Origin: Eriocheir sinensis | Taxonomy: Eukaryota; Arthropoda; Malacostraca; Decapoda; Varunidae | Length of the DNA: 64,000 nucleotides | NCBI RefSeq assembly: GCF_024679095.1 | Contig: NC_066513.1 | Location: 3,805,523 to 3,869,522 of the forward strand | Direction of reading: 5' to 3' | In this document: in pieces, positions 10,509-25,470 of the stretch | Numbering within the stretch: the stretch's first letter is position 1 | Layout: the number at the start of each line of letters is the position of its first letter | Program-made: the position numbers and the translations under genes | The notes under the pieces: generated by a model | Databases searched by the model: none | Seen by the model: the letters and a program-made list of their open reading frames with translations, nothing else | Told to the model about the DNA's origin: nothing

Positions 10509-10551
<43 letters not shown>
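10509..10551. repeat. (GA)n between CR1 fragments
   Basis: A pure GA tract joining the 5' end of CR1 copy 1 to the 3' tail of copy 2. Confidence 0.95.
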
Positions 10552-10555
<4 letters not shown>

Positions 10556-11259
10556 CATAGATAGATTTACATAGAAAATCAGACCACACAGACCCCATGG
10601 TCCAGACTTGGTGGTCTGTCCTTAAACCTAAGTGATTTTACATTAATCGGAAGACTTCAAAACGTTGCATTTCTACTCTAGTTGATATTAAGTTGAAGGA
10701 AGTGACGGTCGAGCTTATTTTTGAAGGAGTCAATCGTGTTACACTGGACCACTGACGGTGGAAGCTTATTCCATTCTCGCACTACAACGTTGGTGAAGAA
10801 AAATTTGGTGCAGTCTGAATTTACTTGTCTACATCTGAGTTTTACGCCATTGTTCCTCGTGCGCAAAGTGTCATCGATCATAAACAATGTTGATCTGTCT
10901 ACATTCGTGAAACCATTAAGTATTTTAAAACATTCGATCAGTTTTCCTCGGAGGCGACGTTTCTCAAGAGAGAACATGTTAAGGGTAGAAAGCCTTTCTT
11001 CGTAGGATTTGTTGCGCAAGGAAGGGATCATTTTCGTTGCCCGACGCTGAACACCTTCTAATTTAGCAATATCCTTTGCATGGTGGGGAGACCAAAACTG
11101 TACCGCATATTCCAAGTGGGGTCTGACTAAACTGTTGTAGATCGGGAGTATTACATCTTTATTCTTGAATACAAAGTTTCTTTTAATGAAGCCCAACATT
11201 CTGTTCGCTTTATTTGCTGCATCGATGCATTGCTGTGAGAATTTGAGGTTTGACGCGAT

Positions 11260-11262
<3 letters not shown>
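10552..11262 (-). mobile_element. CR1-like LINE 3' fragment, copy 2
   Basis: A second minus-strand copy, about 95% like copy 1 by eye and about 100 bp longer at the 5' side. Its RT C-terminal frame is open from KIASNLKFS through ANRMLGFIKRNF to the stop after LNIN. It is bounded by GA tracts on both sides. Confidence 0.9.

Positions 11263-11328
<66 letters not shown>
11263..11328. repeat. (GA)n tract
   Basis: About 66 bp of GA at the truncated 5' end of CR1 copy 2. Confidence 0.95.
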
Positions 11329-11333
<5 letters not shown>

Positions 11334-11854
11334 ACTCAGATAAAAAATAGTGCTGCATATGATCATTATGATTTTAATTTTATCTGGGGTTTAGGAATGT
11401 TAAATTATTAGACGTGACACAACAAACTGATTGTTTGGTTTTATGATTACATCTTTTCAAGCCTGCTCGCAAACAATCATTTAACCACATCTGGTGCTGG
11501 GAAATACTGGCCGGGTAGGCTATACGGCGGCACAATGTCAATGTTCCTTGGAAAGGACACAAAAGTATCAATGGGATGGATTCTCCGTGTTCTTTACCCC
11601 TTTTTTGAAAAAATGAGCAAAACCAATCATCAAGCAGTACTTCAGCTTCCTTTATTCTTGTATCAGTGTCGAAGCTGTGGTCCCTGGAACTAGATGGTGG
11701 CCAGGGTTAGGGGGTGGGGGACTGCCTAGACCTGGCAACAGACGGTGCTGAGTTAGAAAATGGTTAAGAGAAGCTGATCTGCAGTGACATGTTGCTTCTC
11801 TTGACGATAGAGTTGAACTTATCTAGCCGCGCCACTCCTGCCGACAGCACTCAC
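11329..11854. other. Bestrophin intron 3
   Basis: No repeat or coding homology was recognised. It ends at the exon 3 donor GTGAGTGC (minus strand). Confidence 0.6.
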
Positions 11855-12026
11855 CTCCCCCTGGATGTGCGTGGCCAGCAGGATGGCCGCAGTGTCCGGC
11901 CAGGGCATGGACGTGTACATGCCCCACCAGCGGGTTACGATGACGCTCACGTAGAAACCGAGCACGAACGATATGGGAATCAGATTCCTAAAGTGGCTGA
12001 CATGGATGGACACTTTCTCAAACACT
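11855..12026 (-). CDS. BEST: Bestrophin, coding exon 3 (pore neck)
   Basis: A 172-bp minus-strand exon with acceptor TTTTCCAG and donor GTGAGTGC. It completes an Arg codon split with exon 2 and ends in phase 0. It encodes VFEKVSIHVSHF, LIPISFVLGFYV, TRWWGMY and PWPD. The Ile and two Phe that form the neck gate in bestrophins (I76, F80, F84 in human BEST1) are all present in IPISFVLGF. This helix lines the pore. The exon is intact. Confidence 0.97.
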
Positions 12027-12649
12027 CTGGAAAAGATAAAAATATATATAATCAGATTGTCACACACACAAAAAAAAGATAGTCTCCTTGAGTATATGCT
12101 ATTTGAAGAATGTAGGTACTGAATACGCCCCAAACAATCTGTCCTTACTCATCCGGCTGTTAAAAAAGATCTTTGACATGCATGGGTGTTCTTCCTGGTA
12201 AGCAGCTTGTTACCGGAGCGCTGTAATTATAGTGCATGAGGATGTTTGTATCATGCTCCGTTTAAATAAAGTGGAGAAGTTGCTTTGAACTATTAAAAAA
12301 AAAATGTTGTGGCGTAACATCAAACTTTTTTGGCAAACGTACAGGAAACTGTCGATGGTTACATTGTTAAAAAGATACGTTGTTAGCTCGGTCTAATTTC
12401 TGCACAACGTGAACATTAAGGATAAATTGCAGTAAAGTTAAAATGTAGTGTAGAGTTCAAACTAGTGATTTTAATTTTAAGTTTGAAGTGTTTGTTCACT
12501 TCCTCGTGAAGGACTTTAGATTCTCCCGAGACTCCGTGGGATTCCTGTAAGAACTGCTGGTATATTCCCTGGCCTGTAGTAGTCCGGGACTGCGTGCGTG
12601 CTATGAGCGTTCTGTGAACATGGGGGGACAAATAAGGGGCTGCATTCTT
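12027..12649. other. Bestrophin intron 2, left part
   Basis: Unique-looking DNA without coding homology. Confidence 0.55.
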
Positions 12650-13085
12650 GCTGCCAAGGCTATCCAACACTTGTACATACTGTCTTGCTGCCATGGCTTT
12701 CCAACACTTGTACATACTGTCTTGCTGCCATGGCTTTCCAACACTTGTACATACTGTCTTGCTGCCATGGCTTTCCAACACTTGTACATACTGTCTTGCT
12801 GCCATCTCTTTCCAACACTTGTACATAGTCTTGCTGCCATCTCTTTCCAACACTTGTACATACTGTCTTGCTGCCATCTCTTTCCAACACTTGTACATAG
12901 TCTTGCTGCCATCTCTTTCCAACACTTGTACATACTGTCTTGCTGCCATGGCTTTCCAACACTTGTACATACTGTCTTGCTGCCATCTCTTTCCAACACT
13001 TGTACATAGTCTTGCTGCCATCTCTTTCCAACACTTGTACATACTGTCTTGCTGCCATCTCTTTCCAACACTTGTACATACTGGA
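12650..13085. repeat. 36/38-bp minisatellite
   Basis: About eleven tandem units of TCCAACACTTGTACATA, followed by CTGTCTTGCTGCCAT and either GGCTTT or CTCTTT. Units are 38 bp, or 36 bp where ACTGTC is shortened to AGTC, and the types are interspersed. Both strands read as open but repetitive peptides (for example YKCWKEMAARQ on the minus strand), which is an effect of the repeat. Confidence 0.95.
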
Positions 13086-13244
13086 TATGCAGTAGCGAGG
13101 TATTTCAGTTATTTTGAAGCAACTACTGCCAATACCAGGGTCACCGTCCTTGTTTTTGCCTAGTGGATCCAGGTTATAAAGACGGTTCTCGACGCACTAC
13201 ACGACAGAGCAAAGCAATAAGAACTTTACGACCTGGGTAAGGGC

Positions 13245-13890
13245 CAAGGTATAGGTGTCTGAAGACTTACTGGATGAAATATTAACGCCTTTTTATGCGT
13301 GTGTTGAGGACATCGATATCTTGGAAAATTTCTTATACCTTGGTAGCGTAGTGCAAAACAACGGAGGGTGTCGCGAAGCAGTCTTACGGCGGATTGGCTT
13401 GGCCCACGATGTTGCGAATTCGTTCAAAGACAAAGATTCGGATCTTCAAGTCGCTTGTGTTCCCTGTCTTGCTGTTGGGCTGTGAGAAATAGACATTAAA
13501 TAGGAACTTGGAGGGCCGAATTAACGCCTTGGATAATAAGTGCCCACGCAAAATCATGAGAGATCGCTGGAATAACTTTGTGTCAAATAGGCGATTGTTT
13601 CATGAGACTGTATCGAGTCTTATTACCTGCCAACTACGACTGTACGGGCATGTGACACGATATCCAGAAGCTGCCCCTGCTCTCAGGCTTGTTTCTGAAA
13701 TAGAGAATCCCGAGCGGGGGAGGCCACAAAGTTCAAGGGATGAGCAAATCGATGGATCCTGCTAGTGGGCACTTGGTATAGAAAAGGGGCCTACGTAGGA
13801 ACATGATCGGAGAGACTCAGGGGATGGCGTTGTGGGGTGGGCGAGGCAACGCACCTAAAGCTGTATGTCTGCGATGATTGATTATTAGAA
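13245..13890 (+). mobile_element. Endonuclease-RT LINE (family D), 3' end
   Basis: Reads F-L-Y-L-G-S-V-V-Q, then RRIGLA, LDNKCPRKIMRDRW, FVSNRRLFHETV and QLRLYGHVTRYPEA. This is the C-terminal tail typical of endonuclease-reverse-transcriptase polyproteins in arthropod LINEs. The frame is broken near 13485-13510. The 3' UTR has the GGGCGAGGCAACGCACC word also seen at 3157-3173. Confidence 0.8.
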
Positions 13891-13950
13891 ACCTACACTA
13901 TTCATGTGTGGGTAAAATGATAAATGACATATATATAGGTATCCTGTTAC

Positions 13951-13980
13951 ACACACACACACACACACACAAACACACAC
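13951..13980. repeat. (CA)n tract
   Basis: CA repeat immediately 5' of an S3 SINE. Confidence 0.95.
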
Positions 13981-14233
13981 TCCGATAGTTCAGTCGGTTA
14001 AAGGTCTGCGCTGCCAGGCTTCACGGCCCGGCAGGCGGAGGTTCTAGCCCCGCTCAGGCCGGGATTTTTCAGCTGGCAAAGGAGCGGTTATTGTCCCCCC
14101 TTGAGCAAGGGGGATTGGGTGTGTGGTGTGTGAGGTCTCAACAATGCCCAAAGAACATATAATGAGCCTTGCTATTGTCGGGAAGGTACTTGCTGGCAAT
14201 GACGAGTCCAGCTTGTGGTCGGGCCGTGGGTGA

Positions 14234-14237
<4 letters not shown>
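13981..14237 (+). mobile_element. tRNA-derived SINE, family S3
   Basis: A tRNA-like head (box A around TAGTTCAGTCGG, box B GGTTCTAGCCC) is followed by about 170 bp with the word CCCCCCTTGAGCAAGGGGG. It ends in an AC microsatellite. A second copy lies inverted at 23691-23932. AC tracts flank both. Confidence 0.8.

Positions 14238-14274
<37 letters not shown>
14238..14274. repeat. (AC)n tail of the S3 SINE
   Basis: AC dinucleotides directly after the SINE 3' end. Confidence 0.95.
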
Positions 14275-14276
<2 letters not shown>

Positions 14277-14754
14277 AGAGGAATCAGCTGGAGAGGGTAT
14301 AGTAGAGGGTCTGCGGCCCCATTCTTGGCACCACATACACATCCTATACGGAGGCACCTGATACGCTAAGCCTCCCAAGACTATGCGACCACAATTTCAT
14401 GGCACTAGAGAGGCTTGGGCGACGGCCGCTTCTCTACCACCCCCTCCACCGCGACCCCCTAACCCCCACGCCCCCAACCACAAAGAGTGATGAGGCACTC
14501 CAACCGCTTAACACTCATCAGAGCGTGAGCAGACTGGCATGAGAGCAGTTCCAATCCCACCACGATACATAGGATTAACAAGTCCTCCCAGCATACTTAG
14601 CTGGTAGTTTCTTCTTAGCAATACAAGTTACTACTTACTAAACAAAGCCGTCCATACTGGATTATTTTTTCATCTTGTAAATGTTCATATTATGTATGTT
14701 TTTATAATTCAAATACATAACTGTCTTTCCCCTAAATACACCGTTTGTTATTAT
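14275..14754. other. Bestrophin intron 2
   Basis: No gene or familiar repeat. A CT/CCCC-rich stretch lies near 14430-14490. Confidence 0.55.
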
Positions 14755-14789
14755 CATTATAATAATAATAATAATCATAATCATCATCA

Positions 14790-14854
<65 letters not shown>
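14755..14854. repeat. (AAT)n and (AC)n microsatellites
   Basis: AAT/ATC/TTA triplets to about 14821, then AC to 14854. The run ends 13 bases from the exon 2 donor side. Confidence 0.93.
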
Positions 14855-14857
<3 letters not shown>

Positions 14858-14867
14858 GTCCACTCAC

Positions 14868-14978
14868 CTCCTTTCCTCCTCTGTCAGAGCGAAGCGGTAC
14901 ACGAGGGAAATGGCGTAGTACAGCAAGACATAGACAAGCATGTCCTGCCAAACCATCTTGTAGACGCTGCCCTTCCAT
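14868..14978 (-). CDS. BEST: Bestrophin, coding exon 2 (first transmembrane helix)
   Basis: A 111-bp minus-strand exon, acceptor TTCCCACCAG and donor GTGAGTGG. The first base completes an Arg codon begun by either first exon, and the last two bases begin the Arg completed by exon 3. It encodes WKGSVYKMVW, a hydrophobic run (MLVYVLLYYAISLVY), then LTEEER, matching human BEST1 from W24 through LTEEQ. TG and AC microsatellites lie within 20 bases of each splice site. Confidence 0.96.
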
Positions 14979-14992
14979 CTGGTGGGAACAAA

Positions 14993-14994
<2 letters not shown>

Positions 14995-15034
<40 letters not shown>
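14995..15034. repeat. (TG)n tract
   Basis: About 40 bp of TG just upstream (in gene sense) of the exon 2 acceptor. Confidence 0.95.
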
Positions 15035-15037
<3 letters not shown>

Positions 15038-15382
15038 TAGTATTTATTAGAACGAATTAAAGTCAAATTTTCAATTGATCAAAGAAATACTCTTCACTAA
15101 ATATATAAATAGAATTCTAAGCGAAACATGTGTGCGTATGAAGTGCTCTCCAGAACATTCCTCTTATATAAACTAATATATCTTAACAGCTGTGGTTGAG
15201 TGAAATTAGTGTAGATTACTTTTGAAAATCATTAAATAACATTAGGCTAATTATGTGCAATGATCTCCCGACCAACTTTCAATATTTAGAAGACCTTCTG
15301 GAGCGTTGAGTGAGTCAACGCTGCCAGACAGAGCTTAAAATAAAATAAGAATAAAGTCTAGTTTGAATGCTTTCCCACGCTG
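15035..15382. other. Bestrophin intron 1, unassigned DNA
   Basis: AT-rich, no homology recognised. Confidence 0.55.
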
Positions 15383-15530
15383 CCTCGGTGGTGCAATGGT
15401 TAAGGGCAGAGTTTGCCATCTCGTTATATCGGCATCGAAGCTATAAAGCACTCTCCAGGAGATACTGGCGGGTGATCATGAGTCCAACACGTGATCAGGC
15501 CCTGAGTAAACTACACACACACACACACTA
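15383..15530 (+). mobile_element. SINE related to S3 at its 3' half
   Basis: A box-A-like start (GGTGGTGCAATGGTTAAG) is followed by a 3' part close to S3 (ACTGGCGGGTGATCATGAGTC, then GTGATCAGGCC) and a CA tail. The box B region is degraded. It is probably a variant or decayed relative. Confidence 0.55.
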
Positions 15531-15689
15531 GGGCGGCCCCTCTATACTACAGTTAGTTTAACTGAATTTGGTAAAGCAAATTAGATTATATACAGACGAG
15601 TACACACACAAAAGAAACACCACATGCAATGAGGAAATGAGAGAACACTTGACAAAGGACTGGAATGAGGCAGATTAAGGGCTTTGAAA

Positions 15690-16317
15690 GGGAACTTGAG
15701 GATCAATATCAGGACAAATGGCAAGGGATGTTTAATAGCAAGTACCAGGACAAATGGCAAGGGGTGTTTAATAGCAAGTACCAGGACAAATGGCAAGGGG
15801 TGTTTAATAGCAATTACTAGGACAAATGGCAAGGGGTGTTTAATAGCAAGTACCAGGACAAATGGCAAGGGGTGTTTAATAGCAAGTACCAGGACAAATG
15901 GCAAGGGGTGTTTAATAGCAAGTACCAGGACAAATGGCAAGGGGTGTTTAATAGCAATTACTAGGACAAATGGCAAGGGGTGTTTAATAGCAAGTACCAG
16001 GACAAATGGCAAGGGGTGTTTAATAGCAAGTACCAGGACAAATGGCAAGGGGTGTTTAATAGCAAGTACCAGGACAAATGGCAAGGGATGTTTAATAGCA
16101 ATTACTAGGACAAATGGCAAGGGGTGTTTAATAGCAAGTACCAGGACAAATGGCAAGGGGTGTTTAATAGCAAGTACCAGGACAAATGGCAAGGGGTGTT
16201 TAATAGCAAGTACCAGGACAAATGGCAAGGGGTGTTTAATAGCAAGTACCAGGACAAATGGCAAGGGGTGTTTAATAGCAAGTACCAGGACAAATGGCAA
16301 GGGGTGTTTAATAGGAA
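15690..16317. repeat. 36-bp minisatellite with higher-order periodicity
   Basis: About 17 tandem 36-bp units (AATAGCAAGTACCAGGACAA followed by ATGGCAAGGGGTGTTT). A variant carrying ATTACTAG in place of AGTACCAG occurs at 15811, 15955 and 16099, exactly 144 bp (four units) apart. As 36 is a multiple of three, most frames stay open; the ORFs spanning it are not regarded as genes. Confidence 0.96.
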
Positions 16318-16421
16318 ATGAAAGTTACAGCGTTACACGAGGAAACGGAAACAAGAGAGGACAAAAAAAAAAAAAAAGGCTTAAATATCGAGAATCAAGA
16401 TAAAATGAAGATCTATAAAAG

Positions 16422-16716
<295 letters not shown>

Positions 16717-16955
16717 TCATTGAATGTGATGCTAATTCGGCAACATCTCAAGCTACTGAAGAACGGTCCAGGACCCGAAATCGCGATATAGCTAAACGAT
16801 GACCAATATCAGAGAAGTAATCAACACTCTTACGAAAGAGAGTAAGACTCTTATAAGACAAAAAGTGAATATGCTCAAGAAAATAATTAATGCCAAATTA
16901 CCCATCACATTCAGTGAAACATGCATAAAAGAGAATATCCTGCCCATTTATACCC

Positions 16956-17790
<835 letters not shown>

Positions 17791-17942
17791 TTATCCCCCC
17801 CTTAGAAAAGCAGTCGACGCGACTGCCCCAACATTCAATACACAAAAAGAATACACGAACTACAAATAAATCAGTCCTCCACCACATCCTCCACAGTCTC
17901 CTCTCGCGCCTGTCAGCCACGCCGTCGACCAGCCGCCACTCC

Positions 17943-18338
17943 TCAGTGGGCTCTTCCACGCCATCCACTCCACGCAACGCTCGGGACAGTCGACACCGGC
18001 TCCTGGCCTCCACCCTCGGGGCAAGGTGCCCTCGCCCGGCTGTGACTACCTCTCCACGCAGCCAGGCTCGAAAACCTGGAAGCAAAGGTCACCTCTCCGG
18101 TCACCCTCTCCAGCTCCCGTCCGAGGCCACCACAAGCCTTACTGGCCTGCGTCAGGTAGTCGAGGCCCAGCAAGCACGGGTCGTCTCGATCGGCGACGTT
18201 CACCGGCTGGCGCTCCACAGCGCTGCCCACGCCGATACGAGCCTCCACTGGCCCCTCGAGCAGTACACACAACCCCGTGTCAGGCCGCGCCGAGGACTCC
18301 TCAGCCCCGGTGTCCACTGTCACGCGTCGTGGCGACAT
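17943..18338 (-). pseudogene. Gypsy B second protease segment (DTG intact)
   Basis: The minus-strand frame gives VTVDTGAEES, PVEARIGVGSAVER, VADRDDP and CLLGLDYL. It has the catalytic Asp-Thr-Gly missing from the upstream protease fragment of the same element. Part of the protease between these motifs is deleted, so an active enzyme is doubtful. Confidence 0.8.
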
Positions 18339-18479
18339 CCGCTGATCTTCCCACTGGCAACGCGCTGGTCTGGCGGTGGCAGCTTACACAAGGCGGGGCT
18401 CGGGGGCAGGAGGCGGCTGGAAGTCGACCCCCTTCTCCAGCCCGTCCACGTTTCCCGCCCGCGCCGCGTTCCTGGGCCT

Positions 18480-18720
18480 GGGGCAGGCGCTCGAACGGTG
18501 GCCAGACTAGCCACAATCCTTGCAGCGCGGCTGGAGGGCGTCGGGGCTCAGCCGGTCGAGGGAACGCGTCCTCCGCTCCCCCGGGCACCGACTGCGCCTG
18601 TGCCCCTTCTCGCCATAGCCCCCGCACGAGCCATGGAGACCCTCCGGGCTCGCCTTCCTCGACGCTGCCTTCATCTTCACCTTCGCCATCCGGCCCCGGA
18701 GGTCATGGCAGGGCGAGGGG
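18480..18720 (-). pseudogene. Gypsy B displaced gag CCHC region
   Basis: Minus strand: RGRMAKVKMKAASRKASPEG precedes a knuckle-like CGGYGEKGHRRSRC (second Cys changed to Tyr) and RCKDCG, then a stop. Corresponds to 6790-7010 of element A. Confidence 0.75.
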
Positions 18721-19308
18721 GCCGCCTCTAGGCTGCTGGTCGTCGTCTTCAGGAAGGCCTCGAATCCCAAGGCCATCGCCAGCGCGTCGAGCGTGTCCTC
18801 GGTTAGAGTTAGAGTCCTCACCAGTTTCGTCCCTCAGCGCCCGGCAGTCCACACAGAAGCGCTGCGTGCCGTCCTTCTCCTCATCCCGGATTACCGCTGA
18901 GGGCCAGGGACTGTCTGTCCGCTCATTCACCCCCTGCACCGCACGCTCGTTGACGGTGCGCTGTATTTCCTCCCGCCTGGCTGGTGCGATTCGTCGGGGC
19001 GGGCTCTTGGCGGGCGCACTATTTCCTGTGCTGATGTTCTTCACCAACCCCGTGCGGTCCAGGTCCAAGTCATCCCTGCTGAGCACATCCGCGCACCGAG
19101 CCAGGGTGTGGCACATCTCCGTCTGCGCCTCCGTCAGGTGAACGGCGCTCCGGTGCGCCAAATCCTCCAGGAAGTCGGGCAGCGGCCTCACAGCGGCCGA
19201 CTCCGCGCTCCCCGACGCCTCCTCTCGTTGCTCCACCTCCTTACAGGTGCCCAGCTTGGCACCAGCGGGTACTCTCCGAGCCTCGTCGGAGCAGTTAGCC
19301 ACCGGCAC
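18703..19308 (-). pseudogene. Gypsy B reverse-transcriptase finger fragment
   Basis: Minus-strand ORF of 201 codons with ARREEIQ, DSPWPSAV, EKDGTQRFCVDCRAL and DETGEDS, the RT fingers also present in A. The palm and the catalytic YxDD are absent. Confidence 0.82.
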
Positions 19309-19314
19309 CGTGAC

Positions 19315-20876
19315 TCACTCCTCCCCCGCTCCTTCGAGACTCTGTCGCGCTGCCACACCATCAGCCAGCTGCAGGCCCTCCGTGGACTCCACCGTGCCTT
19401 CCACTGGCATCGCGCCCGACCGGCAGCACACGACCCTGGCCTCCGTCCCCGGGGCAAGGGGCAGTCGCTCCACCGCGACTACCTCTGCACAGCCAACCTG
19501 TGGGAGCAAAGGCGCTTGTCCGCGCAGCCTCTCCAGCTCCCGTTCACAGTCGGCACAGGCCTCGCCCTGCGTCAGGTAGTCGAGGCCCAGCAGGCACGGC
19601 TCGTCTCGATCGGCGACGTCCACCGGCCGGCGCTCCACAGCGCTGCCCACGCCGATAGGAACCTCCGCTGGGCCCTTGGACTGCACGCAGTGCCCCGTGA
19701 CGCCACACAGCCTCTGTGGCGCGTCCTGGAGTCGTGTGGCGGCCAGCATGTTAGACCGCCCCAAGGTCCTCTCGGCGCTCCCCGCCAAGCGGCATGGCTC
19801 GTCCACTGAGCCCCATAGCGCTGTTGCCAACTGCAGCGCCTTCTCAGCCTCGCCCCAGCCCTGGGCAGCAGTTAGCATCTCACACTGGGCCTCCCATGCC
19901 AGCTTCCCGTCGTGCTCCGCTGGCTTAAGCCTCCCTGAGCGCCGGGAGACTGAGGGGCCGCAGAGGGGAGAGGGCGGACCACGTGGGCTGCAAGCCGGCC
20001 GGCATGGCGGAGAGAGGCGGTGAGAGAGGCAACGAGGTGGGGTTAATGGGTCCGATTCCAGCACCAGCTGGACCCAAGGGAGCGGCTCCGACGGCCCCCC
20101 AGCCTCCTGCAGCCTCTACCGACTCCGCCATGACGCCACCAGGCTTTAGGGGCCCTTACCAGGGGCCCCACGTGGAGCCCCGCCAGTCCGCCACCCCGGC
20201 GCCCGTCGCCAACACACGTGACGCCTCTTGTTCCTCCGCGTACGACGTTGCCACCCCTCGCCGCTGCCATGGGGAAGAGAGCGGACCACGTGGCCTGCGA
20301 GCCGGCTGGCATGGAGAAGAGGGAGGGGGTGAGGGAGGCCACCAGGAGGGGCGAATGGGTCCGACTTCAGCACCGGCTGGACCCATGGGAGCGGCTCCGT
20401 TGGCTCCCCAACCCCCTGCGGCAGCTACTGGTTCCACCACGACGCTACCAGGCTCCAGGGGTCCTTCCCAGGGGCTCCAGATAAGCCCCAGCTGGACCGC
20501 CGCCCCGGCGCTTCCCGCCAGAACTGAGCCCCGTTCCTTCGCGTGCGGCTGCTGCCTCTCCGCCTCCACTTCCTCCCTCAGGCCCTGAACCTCGCCTTCC
20601 AGGGTCTGCTGCACCTCCTCCAGCCGTTCGCTCCTCACGCTGTCGCAGGCCCGGTCCGTGCACGGCTGCGTTTCCACTTTCAGAAACGAGAAACTGCACT
20701 GGATAACCTCGGCAGGATGGCGGGCCTGCTCGCGTGCCCTCTCGTCTCCCTTCTGATCCAATTCCTGCCTCATACCGGCCAGCATGGCAGCGATCAAGTC
20801 CATCTCGCTCGGTGTAAACTCGCCCGCACCAGCCTCGGCCTTGCCCGCCTCCTGACCCTCACGGCGGCCATCCTGA
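19315..20876 (-). pseudogene. Gypsy B gag and first protease fragment
   Basis: Minus-strand frames give MLAGMRQELDQ, a short charged helix (fewer 11-residue repeats than in A), Pro-rich spacers, KLAWEAQCEM, ALQLATAL, then protease words TLGRSNM, LCGVTGHC and LLGLDYLTQG. The gag-to-protease joint (GSV to GSAER) matches that of A. Frame changes near 20060 and 20800 break it. Confidence 0.8.
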
Positions 20877-22360
<1,484 letters not shown>

Positions 22361-22431
22361 TTGAGACGCCATGACGACACGGCGAGCCTCACTGTTCACT
22401 GTTCACTAATCCTCACTCTATGACACCAAAT

Positions 22432-22927
22432 GTTACACCACCGGCCCCCACATCACACTCCACAGCACGAGCAGGCGGTGTGTCTCAACCCCAGACCAAC
22501 ACGCATGGGCAGTGAACACCCCAGAACAGCAAGACACACCACGCCGTCACTCCCCAGGGCCGCCAACACGCCACGAGCGGACAAGGCAAGGCAAAGAGGC
22601 TCATAGTGCAGTTTTCTACTCTACTGAACAGCTCCAACGCCGTACAAACACTAGTTTACAAGGCACAGTAACTCCCAGTACGCAGAGGGGGGCAGACAAA
22701 GCACAGGGCTCCCCAAAAGCGGGCAGGGCACACACTAGCGGGCAGCGCACGACTCTTCTGTATAGCAGCACGGCTCTCTCTCCCTGCCCCACGGCTCCGC
22801 CGGCCGCTCCCGGCCGGGCTGCCGCGATGCACCCCACGCCGCAGGACATCACGAGCCCTCCGCGCCCCAAACTAGCACCCCCACACAAAGACAACACAAA
22901 TAGACATGCAAATATACCCCCTGGCGT

Positions 22928-22931
<4 letters not shown>
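22432..22931 (-). repeat. 5' LTR of gypsy B
   Basis: A 500-bp intact LTR. Reading inward on the minus strand it is followed by TTTGGTGTCAT, containing the TGGTGTCA primer core shared with A and C. Confidence 0.95.

Positions 22932-23011
<80 letters not shown>
22932..23011. repeat. (TA)n right of gypsy B
   Basis: Continuation of the TA tract that the element entered. Confidence 0.96.
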
Positions 23012-23932
<921 letters not shown>

Positions 23933-23933
23933 T

Positions 23934-24030
<97 letters not shown>

Positions 24031-24061
24031 TGTGTGTGTGTGTGCTGTGTGTGTGTGTGTA
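23933..24061. repeat. (TG)n-(GA)n-(TG)n compound microsatellite
   Basis: TG to about 23958, GA to 24028, TG to 24061. Confidence 0.96.
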
Positions 24062-24397
24062 CTGTAGATAGATATAGATGGATGTAGATGGTTTGATAGA
24101 TAGAAGTGAGTAACTTGCAGTTTGTCTCTGAATAGACGAACACTGATTACAAATATTTGGACACCATTTAAAAGCTGTAGAATAATTTCAAATTAACTTT
24201 GACTACTTCAAGAATAATTAGTTGTTGCCGTAACTAATAAGAGTCAACAATCTATGCACGTACAACTAGAAACTACACACACAATACCAATCGTCTATTC
24301 TGCCTGTATAAACAACAGCACACGCTATTTCTAAGCTTCAAACACTACGCCGCCAAGGCCTAGCCGTTGCTGTGCAGTGCAATGCAATGATTCCTAC

Positions 24398-24468
24398 CTG
24401 AACAGAAGTCGAATAAAGGATCCAAACCCGTTGAGATTTGCGAGGTTTTTGGTGTAGGAGACAACCAT
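24398..24468 (-). CDS. BEST: Bestrophin, alternative first coding exon 1b
   Basis: Minus strand: ATG at 24468 opens MVVSYTKNLANLNGFGSF then IRLLF and two bases of an Arg codon, then donor GTAGGAATC. The peptide aligns with the bestrophin N-terminus (MTxTYTxxVANAxxGSFxRLL), and the phase (two bases) fits exon 2 exactly, as does exon 1a. It lies between exon 1a and exon 2 and has its own start codon. The simplest reading is an alternative promoter or mutually exclusive first exon. A relic from a duplicated gene is the other option, but nothing in it is broken. Confidence 0.88.
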
Positions 24469-24656
24469 GATTGTTACTGCTCCCCTCTCCTGGGAGCTTT
24501 GCTGATAAGGCCCGCTGCACGTAACTGTCTCACAGACTTAATGCATCCAAATTCCTTTAAATCACAGAGTTTCTTCTCTTATAATGCTGAAAATCATTTA
24601 CGATATGCATAGTGTTTAGTTTCTTGAAAAGTTTTCTAATATTGTGAATATATCTC

Positions 24657-24948
<292 letters not shown>

Positions 24949-25236
24949 GCAGTACGTCTGCTTACACCTATACAAATAAACTAACTATGGCTTCCATTTA
25001 TGAAATGTGAAATAGTGAAACCACTATATATTACATTTCCTCATAGTGTACGTTCACTGATGGACAACACCGTCACGCCGAGGTCTGGAGATACACGGTT
25101 TGAGCGTCGAGCTGAGCCGAAAGTCAAGCACACCCGCAGCAGGCAGGCGTGTTTGTGTCAGATCGTTTGGTCATCAGCCGCTCACATCGAGCTCAGCCGT
25201 TGTAGACTGAGTTCACTGCACAAGGAACACTGTACA

Positions 25237-25470
25237 GTGCTTTTTTTTTTCGTTTAGCCCATAGCACCGGCTTGGTTTCATAATGGGGCCTGTTGTTCGG
25301 TCCCAGTTCCTTAGCGGCGCAGGCAAGTATTTTACAGTGGCCCCATTTTTGGTTGGCTCACGCTCTCCTCCGGAGCTCCACTTGATCCTCTTTAGAGAGT
25401 CTCACTAGAGTCCAGGTTAATAAGCGGTCTTCAGGACAGCATGTGGGTTGCCTTCGGATAAATGGCGTAC
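25237..25470 (-). mobile_element. SINE family S2, headless copy
   Basis: The body resembles 26686-27022 and 58899-59180 (a GGGGCCTG-type word, GGCGCAGGCAAGT, CTTCAGGACAGCA). The tRNA head is missing. Poly-T on the plus strand marks its A-rich 3' tail. Confidence 0.7.

Noticed and set aside
9865..11262. Two CR1 fragments as a segmental duplication
   Set aside because: They have different 5' truncation points and each has its own 3' tail, which fits separate insertions better, though a duplication with later loss is not fully excluded.
15581..16403. Two 239-codon ORFs on opposite strands
   Set aside because: Both are translations of the 36-bp minisatellite, whose length is a multiple of three.
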